Positions 26,939-35,971 of a stretch of 36,095 bases of DNA are shown here, piece by piece (the stretch's first letter is position 1; every line of letters begins with the position of its first letter). The position numbers were made by a program, and so were the translations under genes. The stretch is from Methanosarcinaceae archaeon (GTDB lineage Archaea; Halobacteriota; Methanosarcinia; Methanosarcinales; Methanosarcinaceae). Below the pieces are notes generated by a model. That model made no database searches, was not told the origin of the DNA, and was given only the letters and a program-made list of their open reading frames with translations. Where the stretch lies: contig JAIOTO010000095.1 of the NCBI GenBank assembly GCA_021106765.1, positions 1 through 36,095 of the forward strand, given 5' to 3'.

Positions 26939-27194
26939 GTGTATCCGGAATAATGTTTCCTTCATACAAACCTTTTACAAAAATTGTTAAATAGTTAAAT
27001 AATAATTAGTATTGTACACGATTAAACGTTGCACTTATATCTAATGCCATGTATTTGATTCGATAATAGATACACAGGATCTGACGATTGTCCGACAGAT
27101 ATAGGACATGCATTCCACGGGATATTGTCGGAATATCATATTGCAATTTATCGATAAGTTGTTGTTAGCATACACATTGTTATGGAGAATTTAG

Positions 27195-27743
27195 ATGAAA
27201 GAGATACGAATACATGGCCGAGGTGGACAGGGTTCTGTAACTGCTGCTGAGCTGCTGGCTGCCGGAGCATTCGATGACGGGATGTTCAGCCAGGCATTCC
27301 CGGCTTTTGGTGTGGAACGCCGTGGTGCACCGGTACAGGCATTTACAAGGATCAGTGACAGTTTGATACGTCTCAGAAGTCAGGTATACAAACCAGATTA
27401 TGTGATCGTCCAGGATCCAACATTGCTGGAAGTTGTCAGCGTTGAGAGTGGTGTAAAGGACAATGGGATCATTATAATCAACAGTGATTTTGAGCCAGAG
27501 AAGTTCGACCTTAATACCAATGCAAAGATCATGACTGTCAATGCTACAAAGATCGCCCTTGATATTATAGGTCGTCCAATAGTCAACACGGTCCTGTTGG
27601 GTGCTTTCGCAGGTGCGACAGGAGAGATCCGGTCAGAATCCATTAAGGCCGCAGTAAAGGCACGTTTCCCAGGAAAGATGGGAGATAAGAATGCAGAAGC
27701 CATGCAGAAGGCATATGATATGATGGTGGAGGCAAAAATATGA
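27195..27743 (+). CDS. porC: Pyruvate:ferredoxin oxidoreductase, gamma subunit
   Basis: 182 residues. [19 protein letters not shown] and [17 protein letters not shown] are the standard gamma-subunit motifs. The four-subunit enzyme makes acetyl-CoA from or to pyruvate with reduced ferredoxin, which methanogens use to make cell carbon from acetyl-CoA. It is first of the four overlapping genes gamma-delta-alpha-beta (some archives name it porG). The next gene overlaps by ATGA. GGAG precedes the ATG by 7 bases. Confidence 0.9.
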   Translation: MKEIRIHGRGGQGSVTAAELLAAGAFDDGMFSQAFPAFGVERRGAPVQAFTRISDSLIRLRSQVYKPDYVIVQDPTLLEVVSVESGVKDNGIIIINSDFEPEKFDLNTNAKIMTVNATKIALDIIGRPIVNTVLLGAFAGATGEIRSESIKAAVKARFPGKMGDKNAEAMQKAYDMMVEAKI

Positions 27744-28000
27744 CGCTACTGCCAGGTGGGGTTTGTAAAGCTGGTTCGACGATCGTGAACAAGACCGGTG
27801 GGTGGAGAACGTTCAAACCTGTCTACGATTATGACAAATGTGTTAAATGCAAATTGTGCGAACTGCTGTGCCCGGATATGTCCGTCCTTCCAAGGGATGA
27901 CGGGTATTTCGAGTTCAACTATGATTTCTGCAAGGGATGCGGGATATGCGCAAATGAATGTCCTAAGGATGCGATCTCAATGACCCTGGAGGAGAAATAA
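27740..28000 (+). CDS. porD: Pyruvate:ferredoxin oxidoreductase, delta subunit (2[4Fe-4S] ferredoxin)
   Basis: 86 residues. Two iron-sulphur cluster motifs are C-x2-C-x2-C-x3-C at C34, C37, C40, C44 and at C64, C67, C70, C74, each followed by Pro. They pass electrons from the beta subunit to ferredoxin. The ATG overlaps the gamma stop (ATGA), and the stop overlaps the alpha start (TAATG). Confidence 0.93.
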   Translation: MTLLPGGVCKAGSTIVNKTGGWRTFKPVYDYDKCVKCKLCELLCPDMSVLPRDDGYFEFNYDFCKGCGICANECPKDAISMTLEEK

Positions 28001-29214
28001 TGACAGTAATACGTGATCTTGACAAGGATAAGATGGTCGTTGCAGAAGGTTCATACACTGTTGCGAGTGCCGTCAAGGCCTGCAAACCAAATGTGATCTC
28101 TGCCTATCCTATCACCCCCCAGACACATATTGTGGAGGATCTGTCACAGTTCATGGCAGACGGCGAGATACCTAACTGTGAATATATTAACGTCGAATCC
28201 GAGTTCTCGGCACTTTCGGCACTGGTAGGTTCTTCAGCTGCTGGAGCACGATGTTATTCAGCCACCACGTCACAGGGTCTTGAACTGATGCATGAGGTTC
28301 TGTTCAATGTGTCTGGTATGAGGCTGCCTGTGGTCATGACCATTGTGAACAGGGCTGTCAGTGCACCGATCAATATATGGAACGATCACCAGGATTCGAT
28401 ATCACAGCGGGACACTGGCTGGATACAATTGTATGCAGAGGATACCCAGGAAATATCTGATATGACTGCACAGGCCTTCAAGATCGCTGAGGATAAGGAC
28501 ATTCTGTTGCCAGCAATGACATGTATGGATGGTTTCATACTGTCCCATGTCCATGAACCGGTGGAACTCCTTGAATCGGATCTCGTGGATGAATACTTGC
28601 CATCATACGAGCCTGAATATGTGCTTGACCCAAAGAATCCGATGTCATTCGGTGCTTTTGCTGATCCGGAATCCTATACCGAGTTCAGATACCTCCAGCA
28701 ACAGTCAATGGACAATGCTGTGAAAAAGATCGAGGATGCAGCTACTGAGTTCTATGATATCTTTGGACGATACTATGGTGGTCTCATCGACGAGTATGAG
28801 ACAGAGGATGCCGAGATCATCATAATGGCAATGGGCTCAGTTATCGGCACGATCAAGGATGCTATTGATAAACTCAGAGACAAGGGAGAGAAGGTCGGTC
28901 TCCTGAAGATCAGATCCTTCAGACCGTTCCCGGTAGAGGCTATCAGGAAGGCTGTGAAAGATGCAAAGGTAGTGGTTCCCATTGACAAGAACATCTCTCT
29001 TGGTTTAAATGAAGGGGCCCTGTGCACCGAGACCAAAGCATGTCTGTATAATACCAGTATCAATATGCCTGTAGTGGGATTCATGATCGGTCATGGTGGC
29101 CGTGATATTCGTATCAGCACCATTGAAAGTATCGTTGAGCAGGCTAAAAAAGTGGCAGACTCCGGGATTGAAGTGGAGAGTCAATATGCCGATCTGAAGG
29201 AGGAAATGTTATGA
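28000..29214 (+). CDS. porA: Pyruvate:ferredoxin oxidoreductase, alpha subunit
   Basis: 404 residues. It starts with the pyrimidine-binding-type domain ([15 protein letters not shown], then [28 protein letters not shown] as pieces [12 protein letters not shown] and [11 protein letters not shown]), with [13 protein letters not shown] and WNDHQDS in the middle and a C-terminal transketolase-like domain ([17 protein letters not shown]). Together with the beta subunit it holds thiamine diphosphate. Length and order match methanogen porA, which distinguishes it from the shorter 2-ketoisovalerate type. Its TAATG start is coupled to porD. Confidence 0.92.
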   Translation: MTVIRDLDKDKMVVAEGSYTVASAVKACKPNVISAYPITPQTHIVEDLSQFMADGEIPNCEYINVESEFSALSALVGSSAAGARCYSATTSQGLELMHEVLFNVSGMRLPVVMTIVNRAVSAPINIWNDHQDSISQRDTGWIQLYAEDTQEISDMTAQAFKIAEDKDILLPAMTCMDGFILSHVHEPVELLESDLVDEYLPSYEPEYVLDPKNPMSFGAFADPESYTEFRYLQQQSMDNAVKKIEDAATEFYDIFGRYYGGLIDEYETEDAEIIIMAMGSVIGTIKDAIDKLRDKGEKVGLLKIRSFRPFPVEAIRKAVKDAKVVVPIDKNISLGLNEGALCTETKACLYNTSINMPVVGFMIGHGGRDIRISTIESIVEQAKKVADSGIEVESQYADLKEEML

Positions 29215-30086
29215 AATCACTGTTATCCTCAGGACATCGTGGATGTGCTGGATGCTGCGATGCGATGGCTGCCAAGTTTACCCTGATGGCAGCAGGAGAG
29301 GACTGTATCGTCATAAATCCTACCGGTTGTCTTGAAGTTATGACCACGCCATACCCGGAATCATCCTGGGAGGTCCCCTGGATCCATTCCCTTTTTGAGA
29401 ACACCGCAGCGGTTGCCTCAGGGATCGAAGCGGCCCTGAAGGCCATGGGCAAGATGGGAGACACCAAGATCATCGCCATGGGCGGCGATGGTGCCACCCT
29501 TGACATAGGGATGCGTGCCATATCAGGTGCCTTTGAACGGGGACATGATTTCACCTATGTCTGCATCGATAATGAGGCATACATGAATACCGGCGTCCAG
29601 AGAAGTGGTGCCACTCCGTTTGGTGCATCAACGACCACCAGTCCGGCGGGAAAAGTATCCATCGGGAATCCTCGTCCGAAAAAGAACATGCCTGCGATCA
29701 TAGCAGCCCACGGCGCTCCCTACATAGCGACCACGTCCATTGGATACCCAAAGGATATGATCCGCAAGGTCAAGACCGCCATTGATACAGAAGGCCCTAC
29801 CTATATCCACGCACATGCCCCCTGTACTACCGGATGGGGATTCGATAGTTCCAAGACTGTGGAGATCGCAAAACTGGCAGTTGAAACAGCACTGTGGCCC
29901 CTGTACGAGATGGAGGACGGCGATGTCACAAAGGTGAAGAAGATCATGAAACCAAAGCCTGTAGAGGATTATCTCAAAATGCAGAAGCGTTTCAAACACC
30001 TTTTCACAATGGAAGGTGGGGACGATGCGATAAAAAAGATCCAGGCTCTTGCCGATGAGAATATTGTTAAGTTCGGGTTGCAGTAA
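29211..30086 (+). CDS. porB: Pyruvate:ferredoxin oxidoreductase, beta subunit
   Basis: 291 residues. [11 protein letters not shown] (C12, C15) begins the cysteine ligands of the proximal cluster. The thiamine diphosphate site is [12 protein letters not shown] with [13 protein letters not shown], and the typical [12 protein letters not shown] and [12 protein letters not shown] follow. The start ATGA overlaps the alpha stop. The stop codon lies inside the loop of a terminator hairpin. Confidence 0.95.
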   Translation: MKSLLSSGHRGCAGCCDAMAAKFTLMAAGEDCIVINPTGCLEVMTTPYPESSWEVPWIHSLFENTAAVASGIEAALKAMGKMGDTKIIAMGGDGATLDIGMRAISGAFERGHDFTYVCIDNEAYMNTGVQRSGATPFGASTTTSPAGKVSIGNPRPKKNMPAIIAAHGAPYIATTSIGYPKDMIRKVKTAIDTEGPTYIHAHAPCTTGWGFDSSKTVEIAKLAVETALWPLYEMEDGDVTKVKKIMKPKPVEDYLKMQKRFKHLFTMEGGDDAIKKIQALADENIVKFGLQ

Positions 30087-30121
30087 ACCCGGACTTTCTC
30101 TTTTCCTTTTTATTTCCCTTT
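30071..30121 (+). terminator. Terminator of the por operon (overlaps the porB stop codon)
   Basis: A 9-bp stem (30071-30079 GTTCGGGTT with 30086-30094 AACCCGGAC, one G-U) around a 6-base loop that contains the porB TAA, followed by a long T- and C-rich tract (TTTCTCTTTTCC, then TTTTTATTTCCC). Confidence 0.7.
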
Positions 30122-30534
30122 TGCATTGTGTGGGTGACTTATCCCGATTCATAATCTCATTATTGTCCGGCAGTCTCTATAAATCAATTATTTCAAACAA
30201 TAAGAATGAGATATAGACACAGGGGCTGACAAATGGATTCAGATGTGTATGAAGAATTAATTTTTGCACAATAAAAACAAATCAAAAATCATACTAACCA
30301 GACAAAAATAGAAGTTTCTAAGGGGTATTCTCAGAATCTTCTACGGAGTTGCAAAGCCTTTATCAACTTTTTTGTTTGTTCTTTCAACACCTCCAAAATT
30401 TAACATATTATAATATGCATGATGCCAGACCAGAGCCATTCGGTCTGACATCTCACCCGATTAGGAGAATACTTTATTTGCGTTTTCAAAGATCCTCATT
30501 CGTGGATACTTTTCACTCAAATTGGAAGCAGATC
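30122..30534. other. A+T-rich gap between por and the divergent methyltransferase locus
   Basis: Apart from the possible transposase remnant I see no gene here. A 13-codon open stretch starts at 30234 on the plus strand (MDSDVYEELIFAQ) without a ribosome-binding site and is not called. Confidence 0.5.
30300..30437 (-). pseudogene. Possible transposase C-terminal remnant
   Basis: On the minus strand an open stretch reads MALVWHHAYYNMLNFGG, then VERTNKKVDKGFATP, a TAG, and RIPLRNFYF. The string VERTNKKV resembles the VER-x-NRK motif near the C-terminus of several DDE transposase families, and HHAYYN resembles another transposase motif. No upstream catalytic part, no inverted repeats and no start with a ribosome-binding site were found. 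It lies in the 448-base gap between por and the mtbB paralogue, a plausible place for an island edge. The identification rests on motif memory only. Confidence 0.3.
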
Positions 30535-31935
30535 TTATCTGTTATACAACACATCAACACAGGGGATCTCAATATCAAGTGTCTTTGCAATATTTGCTTT
30601 TGCCTGTATTCCTTTAATCGCCCCTGGCACCGCATTAATTGTTCCAAATCCTAGTTCTTCTCTAACTTCTTTCATTATGTACTCATCTGCCAGTTCAAAT
30701 GGATCAAGCCCTCCAAGCTTATCACCAACATATTTTTTTGCATCTGCAAGTTTCATTCCATTCATTTGCATTCTCATAACAAGATCGCCTGCAGTTCTGA
30801 TACCATTCATTCCAACTGCCATATTCATTGCGCCATCCATGCCGAATGGATCACCCACTCCTACCTATATACCATCCACTCCTGTCATTTCCACAGTTGC
30901 CTTTACACATCTTGTAACTGCATCTATGGGTGGTATTTCTACCATTGGGATACCTCCGACACCCATGCCCATATTTACATGAACTGGAATATCCGCATCT
31001 TCAACACATCTTTTGAGAAGAGTAACTGTCTTTGCTAGATTCCAGGGTGTGCTCTTTTTGGTTTTTATGTTAACAACACAACCAAACATATCTGCTCCGG
31101 CTTTTGCTACCGACTTCACCTGTTCATGCGGATATTGACCAGCCAGTCTTTCCCCATTGTATTCAAGTCCACCATGTATGCCTAAGACGAATTCATTAGC
31201 CATTCCTATATAGGCAGACAAACGAGTGGTTTTCTTGATCTGTTCAGTTGCCTTAAGTGTTGCAAGGAAATCACCATCTCCAGCAGCCGCTGTAGTATCA
31301 AGATTTAGTCCATCAGTGCCAATAGGATCAAGTACCGCTTGTGCACTCCATAGAAGATCTTTTTCTACAGCAACCATAGCATCCTCATATGCAGCAAGAC
31401 CCTTTTCAATTTCACCATTAGATATTAAGTCACCAGCGTTATCATATGGACCTTCGGGTTTGTAATAATTGCCAAGGTTTGGTACAATTAAAGGCTCCAC
31501 GGGAGATATGGTCCTCATCAAAGTGTCTTCTAAGCTTTGTTGTAGTTGGGTAGCAGCCGGTTTCAGATCTTTGTTCATGAGATTCAAATTTGAAACCAAA
31601 TGATAATCCGCAGCAAATCCTCGTTCCATTACCAAATTAGCTGTGGTATAATCCATTGGGATCCCTACACCGCCATATTCGCCATAGTTCCCAAATAATC
31701 CCATTCCACCAACATCAGCGCTCAGAATAACCCTATTTTCCTGAGAGACACTAACCATTTTGTCTGGAATTAGAAAAATATCCAGAAGATGATCTTTTTC
31801 ATCATCCGTTAGTTCGGGTATCCGGCCCATCTCAGCAGCTAGCTTTGACCCTTCATCGATATCATAAATTATTTCTTCTTTTGTCATTTCAACAGGTCTT
31901 GCGTCACCCATTCTTTGATGATAAGTTGTAGCCAT
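30535..31935 (-). CDS. mtbB: MtbB paralogue (dimethylamine-type corrinoid methyltransferase) with in-frame UAG = pyrrolysine 357
   Basis: 466 residues if UAG at 30865-30867 is read as pyrrolysine; M. barkeri MtbB has 467 residues with Pyl356, so the length and position fit. The site reads VEMTGVDGI-Pyl-VGVGDPFGMDG, against AGVDGI-Pyl-VGVGDP in the known enzyme, and NLDTTAAAGDGDF, HVNMGMGVGGIPM and the end EVREELGFG are retained. The protein is clearly divergent from the canonical MtbB whose end lies at 1-158. It should demethylate a methylated amine and methylate the corrinoid protein encoded at 31957-32610; whether that amine is dimethylamine is uncertain. ATG 31935 is chosen because AGGAG lies 9 bases before it. 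The frame's TTG at 31944 touches that site. Confidence 0.88.
30865..30867 (-). other. In-frame UAG codon (pyrrolysine 357 of the MtbB paralogue)
   Basis: TAG on the minus strand in the exact context GGT-ATA-TAG-GTA-GGA. The two parts on either side are homologous to one continuous MtbB. Read as stop it would remove the last 109 residues, which are conserved in the family. Confidence 0.9.
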
Positions 31936-31956
31936 TCCAATCAACTCCTAATAATC

Positions 31957-32610
31957 TTATTTATTCATTAATTCAAGGGCTTTACCGTATGCACTAGCAG
32001 CATCCTCTGCATAAGCATCTGCACCGATCTTCTCTGCCCAATGCTCTGTGCATGGAGCACCACCGATCAATGTTCTATATTTGTTTTTCAGTCCTTGTTC
32101 TTTCAGCATTTCCTCTAAGGATTTTTGAGCCACCATTGTAGATGTCATTAGTGCAGAAGTAGCGATTATATCTGCGTTTACTTCTTTTGCTTTTGTTATG
32201 AAAGTAGTAATCAATACATCTCTACCCAGATCAATAACTTCAAATCCGTTCACACTTAGGAATATCTTTACGATATTCTTCCCAATATCGTGAACATCCC
32301 CTTCTACGACACCAAGCACAATGGTTCCGATTTTATCTGCTTTTTCATTACCCATATACTCCTGAAGTTCTTTTACTGCATCAGTCATCAAATTTGCAGA
32401 CATCATTAATTGTGGGAGAAAACGCCTACCCATTTCAAACTCCATACCAACTTCCTGCATACCCCTTGAAAGACCGTTTTCAATCATTTCCAATGGTTCT
32501 ATTCCCGCATCTAAACCGTTCTTAATTGTTGTTTCAAGCAATGTTTTGTCTGTATTAATTACAGCATCGCTTAAATCTTTCAAAATAGCAGCATCATTTG
32601 AATTTGTCAA
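31957..32610 (-). CDS. mtbC: Corrinoid protein, MtbC-like
   Basis: 217 residues. A four-helix cap (LLETTIKNGLDAGIEPLEMI, then GRRFLPQLMMSANLM) comes before the cobalamin-binding Rossmann domain with DVHDIGKN (His107 is the lower cobalt ligand), the SALMTSTM helix and the late GGAP motif. It carries the methyl group from the MtbB paralogue to the coenzyme M methyltransferase, which is not in the window. The frame is open from 32721, but that would overlap a small membrane gene. TTG at 32610 with AGGTG before it is the credible start. A terminator-like hairpin stands between it and the upstream small gene. It is 21 bases upstream of the mtbB paralogue. Confidence 0.9.
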   Translation of the reverse strand: MTNSNDAAILKDLSDAVINTDKTLLETTIKNGLDAGIEPLEMIENGLSRGMQEVGMEFEMGRRFLPQLMMSANLMTDAVKELQEYMGNEKADKIGTIVLGVVEGDVHDIGKNIVKIFLSVNGFEVIDLGRDVLITTFITKAKEVNADIIATSALMTSTMVAQKSLEEMLKEQGLKNKYRTLIGGAPCTEHWAEKIGADAYAEDAASAYGKALELMNK

Positions 32611-32633
32611 TATTTTCACCTTCTTATTTTTTT

Positions 32634-32663
32634 TAAAAAAAAAGTACCCAATTTTATTGGGTA
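32634..32663 (-). terminator. Terminator/attenuator hairpin between the small membrane gene and the mtbC-like gene
   Basis: Minus-strand TACCCAAT-AAA-ATTGGGTA is a perfect 8-bp stem at 32645-32663 followed by C and nine T. It is 24 bases before the TTG of the corrinoid gene. It would end or reduce transcription of the permease part of the operon, so methyltransferase genes may need their own promoter or read-through. Confidence 0.65.
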
Positions 32664-32677
32664 TTTCGTTTAAACTA

Positions 32678-32827
32678 TCACATAAATTTACGAGCAAAAG
32701 TCCTTGCCTGCCAAAGAGCAAATGCAGAGATGATTAAAATAACAACCATCCACGTTATTTCGGCAGCAGGCATTGGACCTGCCCAATAACTATAGTATGT
32801 TTCAAGTGCAACTTCTGATTGTACCAT
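32678..32827 (-). CDS. Small single-helix membrane protein (49 residues) of the methylamine locus
   Basis: ATG 32827 to TGA 32678-32680; shorter than usual gene-calling limits. The sequence starts VQSEVALETYYSYWAGPMP and has one clear membrane helix of about 18 residues (ITWMVVILIISAFALW) followed by a basic tail (ARTFARKFM), so the N-terminus should be outside. GGAGG is about 9 bases before the ATG. It follows the winged-helix gene by 12 bases in a run that begins with the permease, which suggests an accessory subunit of the permease. I recognise no family. The short basic tail after a single helix is typical of small transporter partners, but this is inference. Confidence 0.7.
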   Translation of the reverse strand: MVQSEVALETYYSYWAGPMPAAEITWMVVILIISAFALWQARTFARKFM

Positions 32828-32839
32828 ATCATGACCTCC

Positions 32840-33121
32840 TCATAAACTCCTAAAGCATGACTCTGATGCTCGAACCTTTCCATAGTCGGTGATGCCATAT
32901 TTCCGAAGCAAGTGGCCTGTATCTTCATCAATTTGTGCTTCCAGACTGGATATTAGCCCTCCTGAAGCAAGTTCTATTAGATCAAAATTAATAGAAGATC
33001 TTCCATAATCATCGGTCATTGCATACTCTTCCCCAACGGTTTCAATAATTTCATTATTCCAATGTGCTTTACCGTCAGACATGATTTCAAGTATTCTGAA
33101 TTTTAATGGACGCAACGTCAT
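32840..33121 (-). CDS. Winged-helix protein of the methylamine locus
   Basis: 93 residues. LRPLKFRILEIMSDGKAHWNN shown as LRPLKFRILEIM and SDGKAHWNNEIIETVGEEY is the start of a small winged helix, with RSSINFDLIELASGGLI as the recognition helix and YGITDYGKVRA at the end. It may sense the substrate or simply regulate this locus. ATG 33121 is chosen because AAAGGTGA precedes it by 6 bases; the frame also has a TTG at 33127 that touches that site. It is the second gene of the leftward set, 16 bases after the permease gene. Confidence 0.75.
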   Translation of the reverse strand: MTLRPLKFRILEIMSDGKAHWNNEIIETVGEEYAMTDDYGRSSINFDLIELASGGLISSLEAQIDEDTGHLLRKYGITDYGKVRASESCFRSL

Positions 33122-33137
33122 TTTCAATCACCTTTCC

Positions 33138-34178
33138 TTAAGTCCTTATAGACTCCTCTTCGGTCACATCTTCACTGAACATAACAGCAGCACCAGCAAT
33201 ACCCAAAGCTCCACCTATCAACAAACTGGAATCTGGTACGGAACCAAAGAAAAGGTATAGGGCAACTACCACTACGACCACATAAAGAATGGTAATTCCT
33301 TGAGCTCTCGCAATACCGATCAATGGGAAGGATTTGTACCAGCAGACATATTCATAACCAAATGCCAAACCCGCAAAGAACATGACCATCATAACAAGTG
33401 GATCAAAGAACGCAAGAGCATATGTGTACATTGGGAATCCAACCAGTGCAAGAATGGGTATAACAATAACCCACCAGATCGCGGTTTCACTAATAAACCT
33501 CAAATGAAGCGCAGCGTCCGGTTCTGCAACATCTAGACCTTTACCGGCAATGGCACCTTCAACACCCCATCCAATAGGGATCATAAGTCCTCCAATAATT
33601 CCTATTAAAGGAACACTTGCACCCAGTTCACCAGTAATACCCGCTCCAAAAATAACAATTCCGCCACAAATCATAAAGAACATACCTACAAGTGCTCTCT
33701 TGGTAATTTTCTCTCCATACCAACGATTAGCTAGTATTGTACCAACTACAGGATAGAGTAGAGCTGCAACTGCAGCAAATGCTGCACCGACGAAACCCAT
33801 AGCAATAAAAGACCCAAGAATTGCAACAGGACCTCCAAATATAGAAGCTGCAAAGAACCATTTTGTACATGGATGAATTTCACGCATGGTTCTTTTAAGT
33901 TCACCTAATTTGCCAAGTGAACCATTCCAAATTGTAAGAACTACTACAACAGCTAATGCATTGAAAGCTGTTATCAATACCGCAGTAACAAGTAGTGCAG
34001 CAACATCTCCACTTTCGACCGCAATATCACCATACATTGTAGCAAATGGATCCAATACCCAGAGTACACTGCCTGGCAAATACCAGAGACCCCATAATAT
34101 GGTGGCAGTCATTGCCCACATATATCCTGAACGCTTCTTCAATACATTTTGATTTTTTAATACAGCTTTCAAATCCAC
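33138..34178 (-). CDS. mttP: MttP-like methylamine permease (EamA/DMT-like fold)
   Basis: 346 residues with about ten hydrophobic helices. The N-terminus KKRSGYMWAMTATILWGLWYL, written here as KKRSGYMWAMTA and TILWGLWYL, and LPGSVLWVLDPF are followed by GWGVEGAIAGKGLD in the middle. The overall DMT-like pattern and its place next to mtb/mtt genes match what I remember of the methanogen methylamine permeases. It should bring the methylated amine into the cell. GTG 34178 is the start, with GGAGGAGG at 8 bases. It is transcribed leftward from a TATA box at 34247-34254, divergent from the mttB-family gene. Confidence 0.82.
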   Translation of the reverse strand: MDLKAVLKNQNVLKKRSGYMWAMTATILWGLWYLPGSVLWVLDPFATMYGDIAVESGDVAALLVTAVLITAFNALAVVVVLTIWNGSLGKLGELKRTMREIHPCTKWFFAASIFGGPVAILGSFIAMGFVGAAFAAVAALLYPVVGTILANRWYGEKITKRALVGMFFMICGGIVIFGAGITGELGASVPLIGIIGGLMIPIGWGVEGAIAGKGLDVAEPDAALHLRFISETAIWWVIVIPILALVGFPMYTYALAFFDPLVMMVMFFAGLAFGYEYVCWYKSFPLIGIARAQGITILYVVVVVVALYLFFGSVPDSSLLIGGALGIAGAAVMFSEDVTEEESIRT

Positions 34179-34246
34179 AAGTAAAACCTCCTCCTTAATT
34201 TACGTAAGCCAATCACTATGGCCATAATCACCATTAAGTCGTATGG

Positions 34247-34254
34247 TATATAAA
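34247..34254 (-). promoter_or_regulatory. TATA box for the leftward permease operon
   Basis: Minus-strand TTTATATA, 69-76 bases before the permease GTG. It predicts a transcript start near 34222. Confidence 0.6.
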
Positions 34255-34423
34255 CATTTCTGTCACCGGCAGATACTGTTAAATATAGGACTTGTTTGAT
34301 GGCCTTAATATCCTTAGAGAATGGTTACAAAGACATATTTTGACCTTATTTCCCCCACATTAGTGGTTTTTGGCTTCTTTTGAATAATGCTGTATATAAT
34401 GCTTTCTATTCTTAATCGAAAAT

Positions 34424-34432
34424 GATATATAA
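34424..34432 (+). promoter_or_regulatory. TATA box for the mttB-family gene
   Basis: GATATATAA with GAAAA just upstream as a possible BRE, 70-78 bases before the ATG. A second TATA-like TATATAAT is at 34393-34400. The 323-base gap between the divergent genes (34179-34501) holds both promoters and no gene. Confidence 0.6.
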
Positions 34433-34501
34433 TAGAACTACTCATTGAATCTATATGGATGAGGGAAATCCAACCATCCTATCAAAGGAGGAATAAAGAA
34501 T

Positions 34502-35950
34502 ATGATAAGCAACATGTACAACGTGCTTTCAACAGAAGAATGTGAAGCCATTCACAGGGCTACTTTGCAAATATTTGAAAATCCAGGAATAATGGTTTCA
34601 GATGCTGAAGCCAGACAGATATTTGCTGATGGCGGATGTGAAGTTGATGAAAAAAGCAAAATGGTAAAGATCCCAGAGTATATTTTAAAAGACGTTTTAA
34701 GGACGGCACCGTCAAGATTTACTGCTCATGGCCGTGATCCTAAACACACTCTAGACATATCAAACAAGGGAAAGGTCCATTATACGAACTTCGGGGTGGG
34801 CGTAAAAGTAACTGAATATCAAGGTCCTGGAAAATACATCAATAGAGGATCTACTGAAGAAGATTTAATAAATTTAGCAAAAATAATAGACTCGTTAGAT
34901 AATATTGACTACTATCTTAGCCCTGTGACGGCGTCCAATCTCACAGGTGAAGCAGATTCAAATATGCATGAAGTAATTGCACCTATGGAAAATACCGTAA
35001 AGCACATTATGATTGCGGATGCCGAAATGGATAATGTTGAAAACTATTTTGGATTAATGAAAGCCTACTATGGAGGAGATGAAGAAGAAGCTCTAAAGAA
35101 ACCAATAGTTACCACTGCAGCCTGTCCAACAAGTCCTCTTGAACTTGGTTACAACTCATGCCAGGTAATTATAAAAAGTGCAAGATTTAATATACCTGTA
35201 AATACGGTTTCCATGGCTATGGGCGGTGCATCATCACCTGTTCAAACCGCAGGGACTTTAGTTACCCACAACGCGGAGGTGCTTTCTGCTTTTGTACTTT
35301 CCCAGTTGACAAAACCTGGATCCCCCATGTGGTATGGTAGTTCAACTACAAATTTTGATTTGAGACAAGGAACTTCTGCTGTAGGTTCACCAGAACTTGC
35401 CCTCATTAGTGCTGGAGTGGCTGCACTCGCAAAATACTATGGACTCCCATCCTTCACAGCCGGCTCATAGAGCGATTCTAAATTGCCTGATGCACAAGCA
35501 GCCCATGAGTCTACTATCACCGGAATTCTTCCGGCGCTTGCTGGCATAAGTTGTGTTTATGGTGCAGGCATGCTTGAGATGGGAATGTCGCTCTCAATAG
35601 AACAGTTGTTAATTGACAACGACATTATTTCCATGATAAAGCAAGCAACTAGGGGAATTGCAGTCTCTGAAGAAACACTTGCTTTAAGCGTTATCAGGGA
35701 CGTCGGTGCTGGTAATAATTTCCTTGCACACAAGAATACAAGAGATAATATTGACTATCCTTCAGATCCAATGCTATTTGACAGGAAAATGTATGGAGAC
35801 TGGGCTGCTGCCGGTTCAAAGGATATCGTAGCTGTTGCACACGAAAAAGGTATTGAAATACTAAATAACTATAATGCCGAGCCAATAGATGGTGATATTC
35901 TCAAAGATATGAGAGCTATTGTAGCTGAATGTGACAAGAAATTTAAATGA
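34502..35950 (+). CDS. mttB: MttB-family methyltransferase with in-frame UAG = pyrrolysine 323
   Basis: 482 residues when UAG at 35468-35470 is read through; M. barkeri MttB has 495 residues with Pyl334, so this protein lacks some N-terminal residues but keeps the site. The context is PSFTAGS[17 protein letters not shown]. Conserved family strings are [63 protein letters not shown] and [16 protein letters not shown]. It would move a methyl group from trimethylamine, or a related quaternary or tertiary amine, to the next corrinoid protein. GGAGG is 10 bases before the ATG. Confidence 0.9.
35468..35470 (+). other. In-frame UAG codon (pyrrolysine 323 of the MttB-family protein)
   Basis: The TAG joins two parts that are continuous in the family, with no frameshift and no ribosome-binding site after it. 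The TTG at 35483, which would be needed for an independent downstream start, has no ribosome-binding site. Confidence 0.9.
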
Positions 35951-35971
35951 GTTATATAAGGAGATTATAAT

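Noticed and set aside
27028-27194. Riboswitch-like structure in the por leader
   Set aside because: Short partial inverted repeats only; no known riboswitch core visible.
30234-30275. 13-codon reading frame before the transposase-like remnant
   Set aside because: Too short, with no ribosome-binding site.
30865-31935. Reading the mtbB paralogue as a truncated gene or pseudogene because of the TAG at 30865-30867
   Set aside because: The TAG is at the known pyrrolysine position of MtbB, with no other disruption, and the protein is full length if it is read through.
32611-32721. Longer N-terminus of the corrinoid protein from an upstream start in the same frame
   Set aside because: It would add a low-complexity Lys/Phe stretch, run across the hairpin and T tract and overlap the small membrane gene; TTG 32610 has a ribosome-binding site and gives the family length.
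35468-35950. Separate gene starting after the TAG in the mttB-family gene
   Set aside because: There is no ribosome-binding site before the TTG at 35483, and both parts match one continuous family protein.
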